A stretch of 29,475 nucleotides of DNA from Dactylosporangium sp. AC04546 (GTDB lineage Bacteria > Actinomycetota > Actinomycetes > Mycobacteriales > Micromonosporaceae): NCBI RefSeq assembly GCF_022095675.1, contig NZ_JAHYSG010000140.1, positions 1 to 29,475 on the forward strand. The letters are read 5' to 3'. This document shows positions 1-7,361 of the stretch, in pieces. Position 1 is the first letter of the stretch. The number at the start of each line of letters is the position of its first letter. Position numbers and translations under genes: made by a program. The notes under the pieces are model-generated. The model did no database searches, was not told the DNA's origin, and was given only the letters and a program-made list of their open reading frames with translations.

Positions 1-274
1 GAGTGGACGGGGCGGGCGGCACCGGGTCGCCGCCGGACGTCGCGGTGGCGGCGACGGCGATAACGGCCGCCAGCGCGGCGGTCAGCGCCGACGTCACGAG
101 GACGGAGCGGCGCAGCAGTGGCCGGCGTGGGGACGGGGCGGCCGGGTGCGGGTCGCGGTGGATCTCGCTCATCACGAACTCCTGGAGTCGGTGGTGACGG
201 TCGCCCGGCAGGTCCCGCTCCGCCGGCGCCGGCACCAGCCGGGCCAGTTCGTCACGATCGTTCGATGTCGTCAT
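1..274 (-). CDS. Membrane-anchored partner of the ECF sigma factor, CU044_5270-like (3' end outside window)
   Basis: Partial gene: the first 91 codons are visible and the rest lies beyond the left edge. The product begins MTTSNDRDELARLVPAPAER and has a soluble N-terminus of about 55 residues. A Pro/Arg stretch and one hydrophobic segment follow (about residues 57-78, Ser-Val-Leu-Val-Thr to Ala-Ala-Thr-Ala-Thr), then an outside-facing Gly/Pro-rich stretch. Its ATG overlaps the TGA of the sigma factor gene (ATGA at 271-274), so the two are translationally coupled. Proteins with the L-A-R-L-x-P-A-P-A-E-R-D-L-P opening are commonly found directly after such ECF sigma genes in Micromonosporaceae and are annotated as the CU044_5270 family. 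An anti-sigma or sensor role is inferred from position only; no zinc-binding anti-sigma motif is visible in this part. Confidence 0.7.
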   Translation of the reverse strand, partial: MTTSNDRDELARLVPAPAERDLPGDRHHRLQEFVMSEIHRDPHPAAPSPRRPLLRRSVLVTSALTAALAAVIAVAATATSGGDPVPPAPST

Positions 275-918
275 CGGGCCTTCTCCTGGGCGAGCAGGGC
301 CGCGGTACCGCGGCCACCCTTCATCTGTCCGCCGCCGGCCGGCGGTTCCCGGAGTTTTCCGGCGGCCACGAGCCGGGCCAGCCGGGCGCGGGCGCGCGAC
401 AGCCGGGAGCGCACGGTGCCGACCGGCACGCCGAGCGCCGCCGCGGCCTCCGCGTAGTCCAGGCCGGCCCACACGCACAGCGCCAGCACCTCGCGCTCGG
501 GCTGCCGCAGCGCGGCCAGCGCGACCCGCACGCGGTCGAGGCGTTCGCGGTCGTCGATGCGGGCGGTGACCTCCTCGGCGAGGTCCGGCACCGGCTCCGG
601 CCGCGGGAGCCGGGCCAGGGCGTCCTGGTGCCGGCGGGCGGCGCGGCGGAGGTTGCGCGCGACGTTGGTGGCGATGCCGAGCAGCCACGGCCGCAGCGAC
701 CCGACGCCCGCGTCGGCGGCTCCGTCGGCGTCGGCGTCGACGGTGCCGCGCAGGCGCCACGCTTCCAGGTAGGTCAGGGACACCACCTCCTCGGCCGCCG
801 ACCAGGTGCCGGTCAGCCGGAAGGCGTGGTTGTAGACGGAGCGGGCATGTTCGGCGAAGAGTTCCCGGAAGACCTCCGGGTCCCCCGCCCGTACCCGGAG
901 CCGCGCACTCTGCTGCAC
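271..918 (-). CDS. ECF-type RNA polymerase sigma factor
   Basis: A 215-residue sigma-70 family protein of ECF size. Region 2 is seen as E-H-A-R-S-V-Y-N-H-A-F-R-L-T-G followed by a W-S-A-A-E-E-V-V-S-L-T-Y-L-E-A-W-R helix (about residues 23-55). Region 4 is L-R-Q-P-E-R-E-V-L-A-L-C followed by the helix-turn-helix D-Y-A-E-A-A-A-A-L-G-V-P-V-G-T-V-R-S-R-L-S-R-A-R (about residues 135-180). It would direct RNA polymerase to a small stress or envelope regulon. The GTG at 918 is chosen because family members start just before the R-x-R-V-R-A-G-D-P-E sequence. An upstream in-frame GTG at 969 would add 17 residues and sits inside an inverted repeat. Its stop overlaps the start of the downstream membrane partner. 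The regulon is unknown. Confidence 0.85.
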   Translation of the reverse strand: MQQSARLRVRAGDPEVFRELFAEHARSVYNHAFRLTGTWSAAEEVVSLTYLEAWRLRGTVDADADGAADAGVGSLRPWLLGIATNVARNLRRAARRHQDALARLPRPEPVPDLAEEVTARIDDRERLDRVRVALAALRQPEREVLALCVWAGLDYAEAAAALGVPVGTVRSRLSRARARLARLVAAGKLREPPAGGGQMKGGRGTAALLAQEKAR

Positions 919-963
919 ATCTGAGGACTGTCCGGAGCGGGCAGCGGGTTCCTGTGATCCGGG

Positions 964-979
964 CCACACGGCGGTGTGG
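964..979. promoter_or_regulatory. Perfect inverted repeat between sigma factor and expansin genes
   Basis: CCACAC-GGCG-GTGTGG, a perfect 6+4+6 inverted repeat in the divergent intergenic region. It could be an operator for either gene. No matching regulator can be named. Confidence 0.3.
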
Positions 980-1028
980 AAGTTTCGCAGCCCGGTCGCA
1001 GGTGGGACCGGCGCCGGTCCGCGCGCGG

Positions 1029-1057
1029 TTGACGGGTCGGCGGCCCCGGCCGATGGT
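1029..1057 (+). promoter_or_regulatory. Candidate promoter of the expansin gene, leaderless
   Basis: TTGACG (1029-1034), 17-bp spacer, GATGGT (1052-1057), then 7 nt to the ATG at 1065. The -35 is good; the -10 departs from TANNNT at its first base. The spacing predicts a transcript starting at the ATG. Confidence 0.4.
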
Positions 1058-1064
1058 GCCGGAC

Positions 1065-2408
1065 ATGAGCCCGCATCGTGGCATCCGGCGAGCCGTCCCG
1101 GTCATCGCCGCCGCCGGCGCCGTCCTGGTCGTCCTGGCCCTGCAGCACTCGGCCCGCGCGACGGTGCCGGAGCCGGCCGCGCCGGTGACCGGCAACGCCA
1201 CGTACTTCGACGGCCTCGGCTCGCCGTACGGCGGCTGCGGGCTGCCGCAGGCCGAGCTGGAGACGCAGAACTTCGTCGCGCTGAACGTCTTCGACACGCC
1301 CGGCGACGGCACGATGTACCAGCGGCCGCTGCCCGCGGCGCAGGCGGCGAAGATGGGGCTGTGGAACAACGGCCGCAACTGCGGCCGGTGGGTGCGGGTG
1401 AAGATCGGCGACTACTGCGCCGGCGTCAACGACGGCGCGCTCGGCCAGCCGTTCTGCCGCAACGGGGCGTGGACCGCCGACGCGTACAACGACGGCACGC
1501 TCGACATGCTCGTCGCCGACTCCTGCGGCGACCCGAACGGCTGGTGCCGCGACGACCCGTACCACCTGGACCTGTCGAAGGACTCGCTGAACCGGTTCGT
1601 CAAGAACGGCGCGGCGATGACCGACCTGTACCCGTCGCACTGGAACAACCGGCACGTGTCGTGGCAGTTCATCGCCGCCCCGGCGTACACCGGCGACATC
1701 CGCGTCGGTTTCCTCGCCGGCGCCCAGCGCTGGTGGCCGGCGATCGCGGTGTCGCGGCTGCCGAACGGCGTGCACGGCGTGGAGTACTTCGCCGACGGCG
1801 CCTGGCGGACGGCCGCGATGAACGGCGACATGGGCCAGTCGTTCGTCATCGGCGGCACCACGTCCGGCGGCACGAACTTCCGCATCCGGGTGCGCGACGT
1901 CACCGACGCGCTGCTGTTCGGCGGCCGGGAGTACGCGTTCTCGCTGCCGGCGGCATGCTCGTCGCAGTGCGGCGCGCCGTACACCGCGGTCACCTACACC
2001 ACCGGCACCACCTCACCGTCGGCATCGGCATCGGCATCGGCATCGGCGTCGGTCTCCCCGTCGGTGTCGGCCTCCCCGTCGGCGTCGGTGTCCCCCTCGG
2101 CCTCCGGCGGGTCAGGGTGCACAGCGTCCGTCACGGTCACCAACTCGTGGTCCGGCGGCTACCAGGCCGACGTCACCGTGCGCAACACCGGCACGGCGCC
2201 GTCGACCGGCTGGACGGTGCGGCTGACGTTCCCCGGCTCGCAGACGGTGGCCAGCGCCTGGAACGCCGTGGTGTCGCAGAGCGGCCAGCAGCTGACCGCG
2301 ACGAACCAGGCGTACAACGGCGTCGTCCCGGCCGGCGGCAGCACCAGCTGGGGCATGGTCGTCAACGGCACACCGCCGGTCGCCGTCGCCGGCTGCGCCG
2401 TGCGCTGA
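1065..2408 (+). CDS. Secreted expansin-like protein with C-terminal CBM2 cellulose-binding domain
   Basis: A 447-residue secreted protein. Residues 1-31 form a signal peptide (R-G-I-R-R charge, then a V-I-A-A-A-G-A-V-L-V-V-L-A-L core and an A-R-A cleavage site). The mature protein opens with G-N-A-T-Y-F-D-G-L-G-S-P-Y-G-G-C-G, typical of the double-psi beta-barrel of bacterial expansins. A V-A-D-S-C-G-D-P-N-G-W-C patch and Y-H-L-D-L-S close domain 1. A second, aromatic-rich beta domain follows (W-Q-F-I, R-W-W-P). A Ser/Ala/Pro linker (about residues 317-347) leads to a family 2 carbohydrate-binding module: Cys-bracketed, with N-S-W-x-G-G-Y, G-W-T-V-R-L-T-F and W-N-A-V-V-S-Q-S-G. Expansins loosen cellulose networks without hydrolysis. 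The ATG at 1065 fits the signal peptide and the promoter spacing; the in-frame ATG at 1053 is less likely. Confidence 0.88.
   Translation: MSPHRGIRRAVPVIAAAGAVLVVLALQHSARATVPEPAAPVTGNATYFDGLGSPYGGCGLPQAELETQNFVALNVFDTPGDGTMYQRPLPAAQAAKMGLWNNGRNCGRWVRVKIGDYCAGVNDGALGQPFCRNGAWTADAYNDGTLDMLVADSCGDPNGWCRDDPYHLDLSKDSLNRFVKNGAAMTDLYPSHWNNRHVSWQFIAAPAYTGDIRVGFLAGAQRWWPAIAVSRLPNGVHGVEYFADGAWRTAAMNGDMGQSFVIGGTTSGGTNFRIRVRDVTDALLFGGREYAFSLPAACSSQCGAPYTAVTYTTGTTSPSASASASASASVSPSVSASPSASVSPSASGGSGCTASVTVTNSWSGGYQADVTVRNTGTAPSTGWTVRLTFPGSQTVASAWNAVVSQSGQQLTATNQAYNGVVPAGGSTSWGMVVNGTPPVAVAGCAVR
2017..2106 (+). repeat. Hexanucleotide repeats encoding the Ser-Ala/Pro linker
   Basis: Runs of the hexamer GCATCG and then GTCGGT/GTCCCC variants encode alternating Ser-Ala and Pro-Ser-x-Ser units between the expansin domains and the CBM2. 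This is an interdomain linker, prone to slippage, and stays in frame. Confidence 0.75.
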
Positions 2409-2443
2409 GGTCGGGCGGCGGCGAGCGCCGAGGAGGTCCAGGG

Positions 2444-4609
2444 CTAGTCTTTGGCGTTCAGCACGTCCACGATGAAGCGCAGGGCGCCCGACGGGGCTCC
2501 CGGCGGCGGGTCGTCGCCGTACGCCATCCGGGGCGGCACGTCGAGCTGGACGCGGCTGCCGACCTTGACGCCGACCAGGCCCTGGTCCCAGCCGTCGATG
2601 AGCTCCTGGGGCAGACCCTTCTCACGCGTGCCGACCCTGGCCTCGAACGTGTCGTGGTGCTTCCACGACGAGTCGAAGACCTTGCCGTCGCGCAGGGTCG
2701 CCCCGACGTAGTTGACAGTGATCGTCTGGCCGGCCTTCACGGCCGCGCAGGGCCCCTCGATGAGCACCTTCTTGCCGAGCGCGGTGACGTCGGCGTCGCC
2801 GGCGCTGATCGCCGGCTCGGTCGCGAGGCGCTGGTCGAACCCGGTGAGCAGCGGCGGGTCCGAGCTCGTCGCCACCGGCTGGCAGGCGGCACCGGCCGCG
2901 CTCGACTGGTTGCCGGCGCCGTCACCGGCGAACCGGACGGCGATGATCGCACCGGCGACCACGACGAGCACGACGAGCACCGCGGCTGCGATGCCGGCGA
3001 CCAGCAGCCCGGTACGCCGCCCGCCCGGTGCCGCCGGCGCCTGCCACGTCGTCGGCGGCGCCTGCCCGGGGAACGACGGCTGGCCCGGGAACGAGGCCTG
3101 GCTCGCGAACGGCGCTGCCGGTGGGCTGTCGGCGGGCGCGGCACCCGGCGGGAACGGGCCGGCGGGCAGCGCGACAACGGGCGGGAAGGGGCCCGCGGGC
3201 GGCGCGAGGACCGGCGGGAACGGACCTGGAGGCCCGGCAGCCACCGGCGCGGCGACAGGGGGGAACGGACCCGCGGGCGCGGCGGACGCGGCCGGAGCGG
3301 GCGCGGTCTCGGCTTGGAATGGTACGACTGGCGCGTCCGACGGCGCCGGCGCCGGAACTGCCGACACCGCCGGGGGCGACGACACCGCGGCGGCGGCCGG
3401 TGGGGCTGACACCTCCGAGGAAGCGCTCGAAGCCGCGGGAGCCGGCGGAACCGACGCGGGCGGTGCGCTCGCCGGATACGCGGACGCGGGCGGGACCGAC
3501 ACCGGTTGCGCGGACGTGGGCGGCCCGGACGTGGGCGGGGCCGGCACCGTCGCGGCGGGTTCTCGGCCGGCGGCCAGCAGCGCGCCTGAGGCCACCACGA
3601 GCTCGGGCTGGGGCAGGAGCTGCGGCGGCACGCCGAGGGCCTGGTGCAGCACCGCGGCCGCGAGCGGGAGCCGGCTCCCGCCGCCCGTGAGGACGACCGC
3701 CGCCAGCTGCGCCGGGGCCAGGCCGGCCGCGTGGACGGCCTGGCGGGCCGCGGCCGCCGCGCGCTCGAGCAGCGGGCGGGCGAGCTGGTCCAGCTGCGGG
3801 CGGGTGAGGGTCGCCTGGATCTGGACGATCGGCACCGGTACCGCCGCCGCGGGGGCGACGGCGAGGGTCTCCTTCGCCCGCCGTACCTCGTCCCAGAACG
3901 CCTGCGCGGCGGCGCGGTCGGCCGGGGTGGACGGCTCGCTCAGGCGGTTCCAGCCGGCCGGGTCGGCGGCGGCGTGGGCGGCGCCCAGCTCCACGACGAT
4001 CGCGGCGTCGAGGTCCAGGCCGGCCGCATCCGGCGCGCTCTGGGCGGAGACGAGCGCGAAACCCTCCGGGGTCCGGCGCAGCACCGCGGCGTCGAACCCG
4101 CCGGCGCCGAGGTCGCAGATGAGGATGCCGGCGCCCAGGGGTACCACATGATCGAACGCTCGTGCGGCGGCGACCGGCTCGGGGACGAGGGCCGGCGCCG
4201 GCAGGCCGGCGTTGGCCGCGGCCTGCACGAGGACCTGGCGGCGCAGGCCGTCCCAGGATGCCGGATGGGTCAGCACGAGGCGGTCGGCGGGGCGGCCGGC
4301 CACGCGCGCGGCCTCGTCGGCGGCCCGGCGCAGCAGCGCGGCGAGGAGGTCGGCGACGGGCACCGTGTGCGGCCCGAGCTGGACCTGGGCGTCGCTGAGG
4401 CGGGCCTTCGGGTGCGGCTCGAACGCGTCGGGCCGGGCCCGGGCCGCCTCGACGGCCGCGCGGCCCGTGACGAGCCCGCCGTCGGTGAGGCAGACCGCCG
4501 ACGGCAGCAGCGGCGAGCCGTCGAACTGCAGCGCCACCGCCCGGCCGCCGTCGAGCCCGAGGACGGCCACCGTCGTGGACGTCCCGACATCGATGCCCAG
4601 CGTCACCAT
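2444..4609 (-). CDS. Hsp70-type ATPase fused through a membrane segment to an FKBP prolyl isomerase
   Basis: A 721-residue, three-part protein. Residues 1 to about 350 are an Hsp70/actin-fold ATPase: phosphate-1 loop G-I-D-V-G-T-S-T-T, phosphate-2 loop I-C-D-L-G-A-G-G-F-D and adenosine motif V-L-T-G-G-G-S-R-L. No Hsp70 substrate-binding domain follows. Residues about 350-530 are a Pro/Ala/Ser-rich linker with P-A-G-P-F-P-P-V repeats. Residues about 534-558 are one hydrophobic helix. Residues 615-721 form an FKBP domain with D-G-K-V-F-D-S-S-W, G-W-D-Q-G-L-V-G and R-M-A-Y-G-D-D-P-P-P-G-A-P. The expected topology is ATPase in the cytoplasm and isomerase outside, suggesting a role in folding exported proteins (inferred). 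The frame stays open upstream to about 5700, but that part is antisense to the next gene, so I place the start at 4609. It converges on the expansin gene, 35 bp apart. Confidence 0.85.
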   Translation of the reverse strand: MVTLGIDVGTSTTVAVLGLDGGRAVALQFDGSPLLPSAVCLTDGGLVTGRAAVEAARARPDAFEPHPKARLSDAQVQLGPHTVPVADLLAALLRRAADEAARVAGRPADRLVLTHPASWDGLRRQVLVQAAANAGLPAPALVPEPVAAARAFDHVVPLGAGILICDLGAGGFDAAVLRRTPEGFALVSAQSAPDAAGLDLDAAIVVELGAAHAAADPAGWNRLSEPSTPADRAAAQAFWDEVRRAKETLAVAPAAAVPVPIVQIQATLTRPQLDQLARPLLERAAAAARQAVHAAGLAPAQLAAVVLTGGGSRLPLAAAVLHQALGVPPQLLPQPELVVASGALLAAGREPAATVPAPPTSGPPTSAQPVSVPPASAYPASAPPASVPPAPAASSASSEVSAPPAAAAVSSPPAVSAVPAPAPSDAPVVPFQAETAPAPAASAAPAGPFPPVAAPVAAGPPGPFPPVLAPPAGPFPPVVALPAGPFPPGAAPADSPPAAPFASQASFPGQPSFPGQAPPTTWQAPAAPGGRRTGLLVAGIAAAVLVVLVVVAGAIIAVRFAGDGAGNQSSAAGAACQPVATSSDPPLLTGFDQRLATEPAISAGDADVTALGKKVLIEGPCAAVKAGQTITVNYVGATLRDGKVFDSSWKHHDTFEARVGTREKGLPQELIDGWDQGLVGVKVGSRVQLDVPPRMAYGDDPPPGAPSGALRFIVDVLNAKD
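3147..3275 (-). repeat. 33-bp in-frame repeats in the Hsp70-FKBP linker
   Basis: Copies of a GGCGGGAACGG-like unit begin near 3147, 3180, 3213 and 3258 (spacing 33, 33, 45). On the minus strand they encode P-A-G-P-F-P-P-V units. All spacings are multiples of three, so the linker can change length without frameshift. Confidence 0.6.
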
Positions 4610-4708
4610 GGCGGAGTTCTTATCACAAGGAAGTGCGGCCCGGGCCCGGTATCGCGCCGGGGTGATCGGAGAGTCGCGGCGGTGGACGCTACCACGAGGA
4701 GCGTTTAC

Positions 4709-4732
4709 AGAGAGGTTCTCTAGAAAGTTTCT
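4709..4732. promoter_or_regulatory. Tandem inverted repeats, candidate TetR operator
   Basis: Two adjacent perfect inverted repeats: AGAGA-GGT-TCTCT (4709-4721) and AGAAA-G-TTTCT (4722-4732). A weaker GTTTC-TCCG-GAAAC (4727-4740) overlaps the second. They lie directly upstream of the -10 of the dehydrogenase/TetR operon, where an autorepressor would bind. No -35 consensus is visible here. Confidence 0.4.
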
Positions 4733-4743
4733 CCGGAAACGGC

Positions 4744-4749
4744 TACGGT
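4744..4749 (+). promoter_or_regulatory. -10 hexamer of the SDR-TetR operon, leaderless start
   Basis: TACGGT followed by 7 nt and the ATG at 4757. There is no Shine-Dalgarno sequence, so a leaderless transcript is predicted. Confidence 0.5.
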
Positions 4750-4756
4750 CCTCGGC

Positions 4757-5530
4757 ATGGGCGAGGCGAAGACCGTCGTGGTCACCGGCGGCAATCGGGG
4801 TATCGGGCAGGCCGTCGCGCAGCTCGCGGCCGCCGGCGGGCACCGGGTCGTGGTCGTCAGCCGGGGCGCGGCCGTGGACGGGTTCGCGCACGTCACCGGC
4901 GACCTGAGCGCGGCGCGGACCACCCGGGCGGCGGCCGCGGCGATCGCGGCGGCGTGCCCGCGCGTCGACGTGCTGGTGCACAACGCCGGGATCTGGCCGA
5001 GCCGGCTCGCCCGCAACGAGGACGGCTTCGAGCAGGCCTGGTTCACCAACCACCTCGCCCCGTTCCTGCTCAACCACCTGCTGGAGGACCGGGTCGGGCG
5101 GGTCGTGCAGGTGAGCGCCGGGCTGTACGTCAAGGGCGCCGTCGACCCGGCCCGCACGCCGGTCGGCGACGACTTCCACGCGATCCGCACGTACGCCGGG
5201 AGCAAGCTCGCCAACGTGCTCATGCTGCCGCTGTTCGCCGAGCGGTGGCGGGCCGCCGGGCGCACCATCGACGCGGTACACCCCGGGGTCATCCGCACCG
5301 GGCTCGGCGACCGCGGCGGGCCGGTCGGGCTGCTGCTCAAGGCGGTCAAGCTCACCTGGGCCACGCCGGAGGCCGGGGCCCGCAACGTCGTGCGGCTGCT
5401 CGACGACACCGGCGGCACCGGGCGGTACTTCGTCGAGGAGCGCGAGGTCCCGATCGACCCGGCCGGGCTGGACGCCGGCCTGGCCCGGCGGCTGTGGGAC
5501 GACGCGGCGAGGGTGCTCGATGTCGCCTAG
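4757..5530 (+). CDS. Short-chain dehydrogenase/reductase (SDR)
   Basis: A 257-residue NAD(P)-dependent oxidoreductase with a Rossmann fold. It shows the cofactor motif T-G-G-N-R-G-I-G (about residues 11-18), the structural N-A-G of H-N-A-G-I-W (about residue 76), the catalytic Ser in V-Q-V-S-A-G, and the active-site Tyr-x-x-x-Lys as Y-A-G-S-K (about residues 149-153). V-H-P-G-V-I-R-T-G follows, as in retinol-dehydrogenase-like SDRs. The substrate cannot be read from sequence. The first gene of a two-gene operon, it overlaps the TetR gene by 11 bp, so the regulator probably controls this enzyme in response to the enzyme's substrate or a related compound. Confidence 0.88.
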   Translation: MGEAKTVVVTGGNRGIGQAVAQLAAAGGHRVVVVSRGAAVDGFAHVTGDLSAARTTRAAAAAIAAACPRVDVLVHNAGIWPSRLARNEDGFEQAWFTNHLAPFLLNHLLEDRVGRVVQVSAGLYVKGAVDPARTPVGDDFHAIRTYAGSKLANVLMLPLFAERWRAAGRTIDAVHPGVIRTGLGDRGGPVGLLLKAVKLTWATPEAGARNVVRLLDDTGGTGRYFVEEREVPIDPAGLDAGLARRLWDDAARVLDVA

Positions 5531-6101
5531 GCACAGCGGCACCGACGCGACCCGCGACCGCCTGCTCGACGCCGCGCTCGCCGTGCACGCCGGGGACGGG
5601 CCGGACGGCTTCACGATGTCCGCGGTGATCAAGGCCAGCGGGGCGAGCAGCGGCAGCCTGTACCACCACTTCGGCTCGTTCGACGGCCTGGCCGCCGCCC
5701 TGTACACCCGCTGTATGTCGCGCCTGCTCGACGCGCTCCTCGCCGCCCTGGAGCCGCAGACCGACCCGCGCGCCGGGGTCGAGGCCGTCGTCCGCGCCTA
5801 CCTGCGCTTCACCCGCGAGCAGCGCGACGAGGCCCGGTTCGTCCACGCCTCCGCCGCCGCGGCGTTCCTGCCCGCCCACGCCGCCGCCATCGCGGCCGCG
5901 AAACGCCCGCGCGCCGACCGCCTGGCCGCCTGGCTGCGCCCCCACCTCGCCGGTGCCGTCAGCGCGCCGATGGCGGAGATGCTGGTCATCGGCCCGGCCG
6001 CGGAGACGGCCCGCCGCTGGCTGGCCGGCGACCCGGCGATCGACCTCGCCGAGGCCGAGACGGTCCTCCCGCCCCGGGTGGCCCGCTCGGTGCTCGGCTA
6101 G
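5520..6101 (+). CDS. TetR-family transcriptional regulator
   Basis: A 193-residue repressor-type protein. The N-terminal TetR helix-turn-helix is clear: T-R-D-R-L-L-D-A-A-L, then M-S-A-V-I-K-A-S-G-A-S-S-G-S-L-Y-H-H-F-G-S-F-D-G-L (about residues 10-60). The C-terminal ligand domain is all-helical and Ala-rich, with no assignable ligand. Its start lies inside the end of the dehydrogenase gene, implying coupled translation and probable autoregulation through the repeats at 4709-4732. It converges on gvpK: the two stop codons share the four bases CTAG at 6098-6101. Confidence 0.88.
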   Translation: MSPRHSGTDATRDRLLDAALAVHAGDGPDGFTMSAVIKASGASSGSLYHHFGSFDGLAAALYTRCMSRLLDALLAALEPQTDPRAGVEAVVRAYLRFTREQRDEARFVHASAAAAFLPAHAAAIAAAKRPRADRLAAWLRPHLAGAVSAPMAEMLVIGPAAETARRWLAGDPAIDLAEAETVLPPRVARSVLG

Positions 6102-6415
6102 CCCGGCGGCTGGGCGCCGGGCGCACGACCGCCGGGGAGCCGGTCGGCGTCGGTGACGCCCAGCGGGCCGAGGTCGATGTTCAGGTCCTCCGCGGACAGG
6201 CCGAAGTGCTCGCGCAACTCGGTCATGTGCTCCTCCAGGGCCATCAGGGTCGACCCGATCTGCTCGATCTGGTCGTCCGTCAGGCCGCCGGCGTCGATGC
6301 GGCGCAGCGCCTGGCGCTCCATCAGCTGGCGGACCAGTTCGATCACCGTCAGGACCAGGCTCGCGAAGCCCTGCTCCAGCTTGTCGCGGTCCAGCTCGAT
6401 CCGGTCGCCGGTCAC
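6098..6415 (-). CDS. gvpK: Gas vesicle protein GvpK
   Basis: A 105-residue protein and the last gene of the gas vesicle operon. The GvpK signature is visible as G-F-A-S-L-V-L-T-V-I-E-L-V-R-Q-L-M-E-R-Q-A-L-R-R-I-D, then Q-I-E-Q-I-G-S-T-L-M-A-L-E-E-H-M (about residues 16-65), and L-N-I-D-L-G-P-L-G near the end. GvpK is a minor or assembly protein required for gas vesicle formation in several systems. Its ATG overlaps the stop of gvpS (ATGA, 6412-6415). Confidence 0.92.
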   Translation of the reverse strand: MTGDRIELDRDKLEQGFASLVLTVIELVRQLMERQALRRIDAGGLTDDQIEQIGSTLMALEEHMTELREHFGLSAEDLNIDLGPLGVTDADRLPGGRAPGAQPPG

Positions 6416-6603
6416 GGTGGGAGCTCCCGCGGCGGGTGGACCGTGGCGGCCGAGGCGATGAGCGCGCGCAGCGACACGTACACCAGGTCGACGCCCGCGA
6501 TCGACAGGGTCACCTCGCCGGTGATGACGACGCCCGTCGCCAGGAGGCGGTCGAGCAGGTCGGCGAGCGCGACCCGCTCGGGCAGCGCCACGGTGCCGGT
6601 CAC
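6412..6603 (-). CDS. gvpS: Small GvpA/J-family gas vesicle protein (GvpS type)
   Basis: A 63-residue member of the GvpA/GvpJ family, reduced to the core fold: L-A-D-L-L-D-R-L-L-A-T-G-V-V-I-T-G-E-V-T-L-S-I-A-G-V-D-L-V-Y-V-S-L-R-A-L-I-A-S (about residues 11-50). It starts with a GTG at 6603 overlapping the TGA of gvpL (GTGA, 6600-6603), so translation is coupled. The short length and position between gvpL and gvpK match gvpS of streptomycete clusters. Probably a minor wall or nucleation component; that role is inferred from the family. Confidence 0.85.
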   Translation of the reverse strand: MTGTVALPERVALADLLDRLLATGVVITGEVTLSIAGVDLVYVSLRALIASAATVHPPRELPP

Positions 6604-7361
6604 GGCTCCTCCCCGGCGGCGGTGAAGGAGTACGGCGGCCACGGGCCGGTCAGCTCCAGGTCGAGCTCGGCGTGCCGCCCGGCGTGCGCCGCGACGGCCT
6701 GCGTGAAGCCGGCCGAGCCGTGCTCGTCGACCAGGTACGCGGCGTTGAGCACCATCGGCTCGGTGCGGCCGGTGAGGCGGCGGTCCTGCGGCGGGTGGCG
6801 GCGGGCCGCCTCGGCGCGGGCCTCGAGCGCCCGGTGGACCTCCTCGGCGCCGTCGGCGGCGCGCTGCCGCCACTCGTCGTCGGCGGACAGCTGCGCCCGG
6901 CGCCGCCGGAGGTACTCCGTCCCCGGACGGCCGCCCTCCTGCGGTACGACACCGGGCGCCGACGCCGGCGTGCTGAACATCTTCACGCCCCATTCGGTGC
7001 GGCCGTTCAGGCGCGACAGGGTGGCGTCGAGGTCGGTGCGCCGCTCGCCGAGCATCGCCCGGACGCTCGCGGCGTCGTGGTACACGGTGGCGAGCCGGGC
7101 CGGGACGACCGTGCCGGCGGCGCCCAGTGCCGCGACGACGGCGTGATGGGACCGGGCCACCTCCTCCAGCCAGGCCAGGTCCTCCAGGTTGCGGCGCAGG
7201 GCGTCCTCGCCGAAGCGGCTCAGGTCGACCGGGCTGACCACCGCGGCCAGGCCGGCCGCCTCGACCGTGCGCACCTCGGCGCCGTCGATGCCGGTGAGGC
7301 CGCCCGGGCGGTCGGGACCACCGGCCCGGGTCACCGCGTGAAGCCAGAGGCCCTCACTCAT
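6600..7361 (-). CDS. gvpL: Gas vesicle protein GvpL (GvpF/GvpL family)
   Basis: A 253-residue GvpF/L-family protein, the second of two in the operon. Visible family features are the N-terminal strand W-L-H-A-V-T, the A-A-V-V-S-P-V-D-L-S-R-F-G motif, H-H-A-V-V-A-A-L-G-A-A-G-T-V-V-P-A-R-L-A-T-V-Y, L-N-G-R-T-E-W-G-V-K-M-F, and the ending G-P-W-P-P-Y-S-F. GvpF/L proteins are assembly factors that interact with GvpA. It overlaps gvpJ by 8 bp and gvpS by 4 bp. Assigning L rather than F rests on its position next to gvpJ and gvpS. Confidence 0.88.
   Translation of the reverse strand: MSEGLWLHAVTRAGGPDRPGGLTGIDGAEVRTVEAAGLAAVVSPVDLSRFGEDALRRNLEDLAWLEEVARSHHAVVAALGAAGTVVPARLATVYHDAASVRAMLGERRTDLDATLSRLNGRTEWGVKMFSTPASAPGVVPQEGGRPGTEYLRRRRAQLSADDEWRQRAADGAEEVHRALEARAEAARRHPPQDRRLTGRTEPMVLNAAYLVDEHGSAGFTQAVAAHAGRHAELDLELTGPWPPYSFTAAGEEP

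Noticed and set aside
2409..2443. Terminator between the expansin and Hsp70-FKBP genes
   Set aside because: Only a 4-5 bp stem (GGCG...CGCC) is found in the 35-bp gap, too weak to call.
974..3409. 811-codon plus-strand frame crossing the expansin gene and the antisense of the Hsp70-FKBP gene
   Set aside because: Arg/Gly/Pro-rich translation without domains; both true genes are clear in other frames.
4610..5707. Extension of the Hsp70-FKBP protein upstream of 4609 to about 5700
   Set aside because: The added sequence is antisense to the SDR gene and has no domain; the Hsp70 phosphate-1 loop begins 5 residues after the ATG at 4609, as expected for the family.
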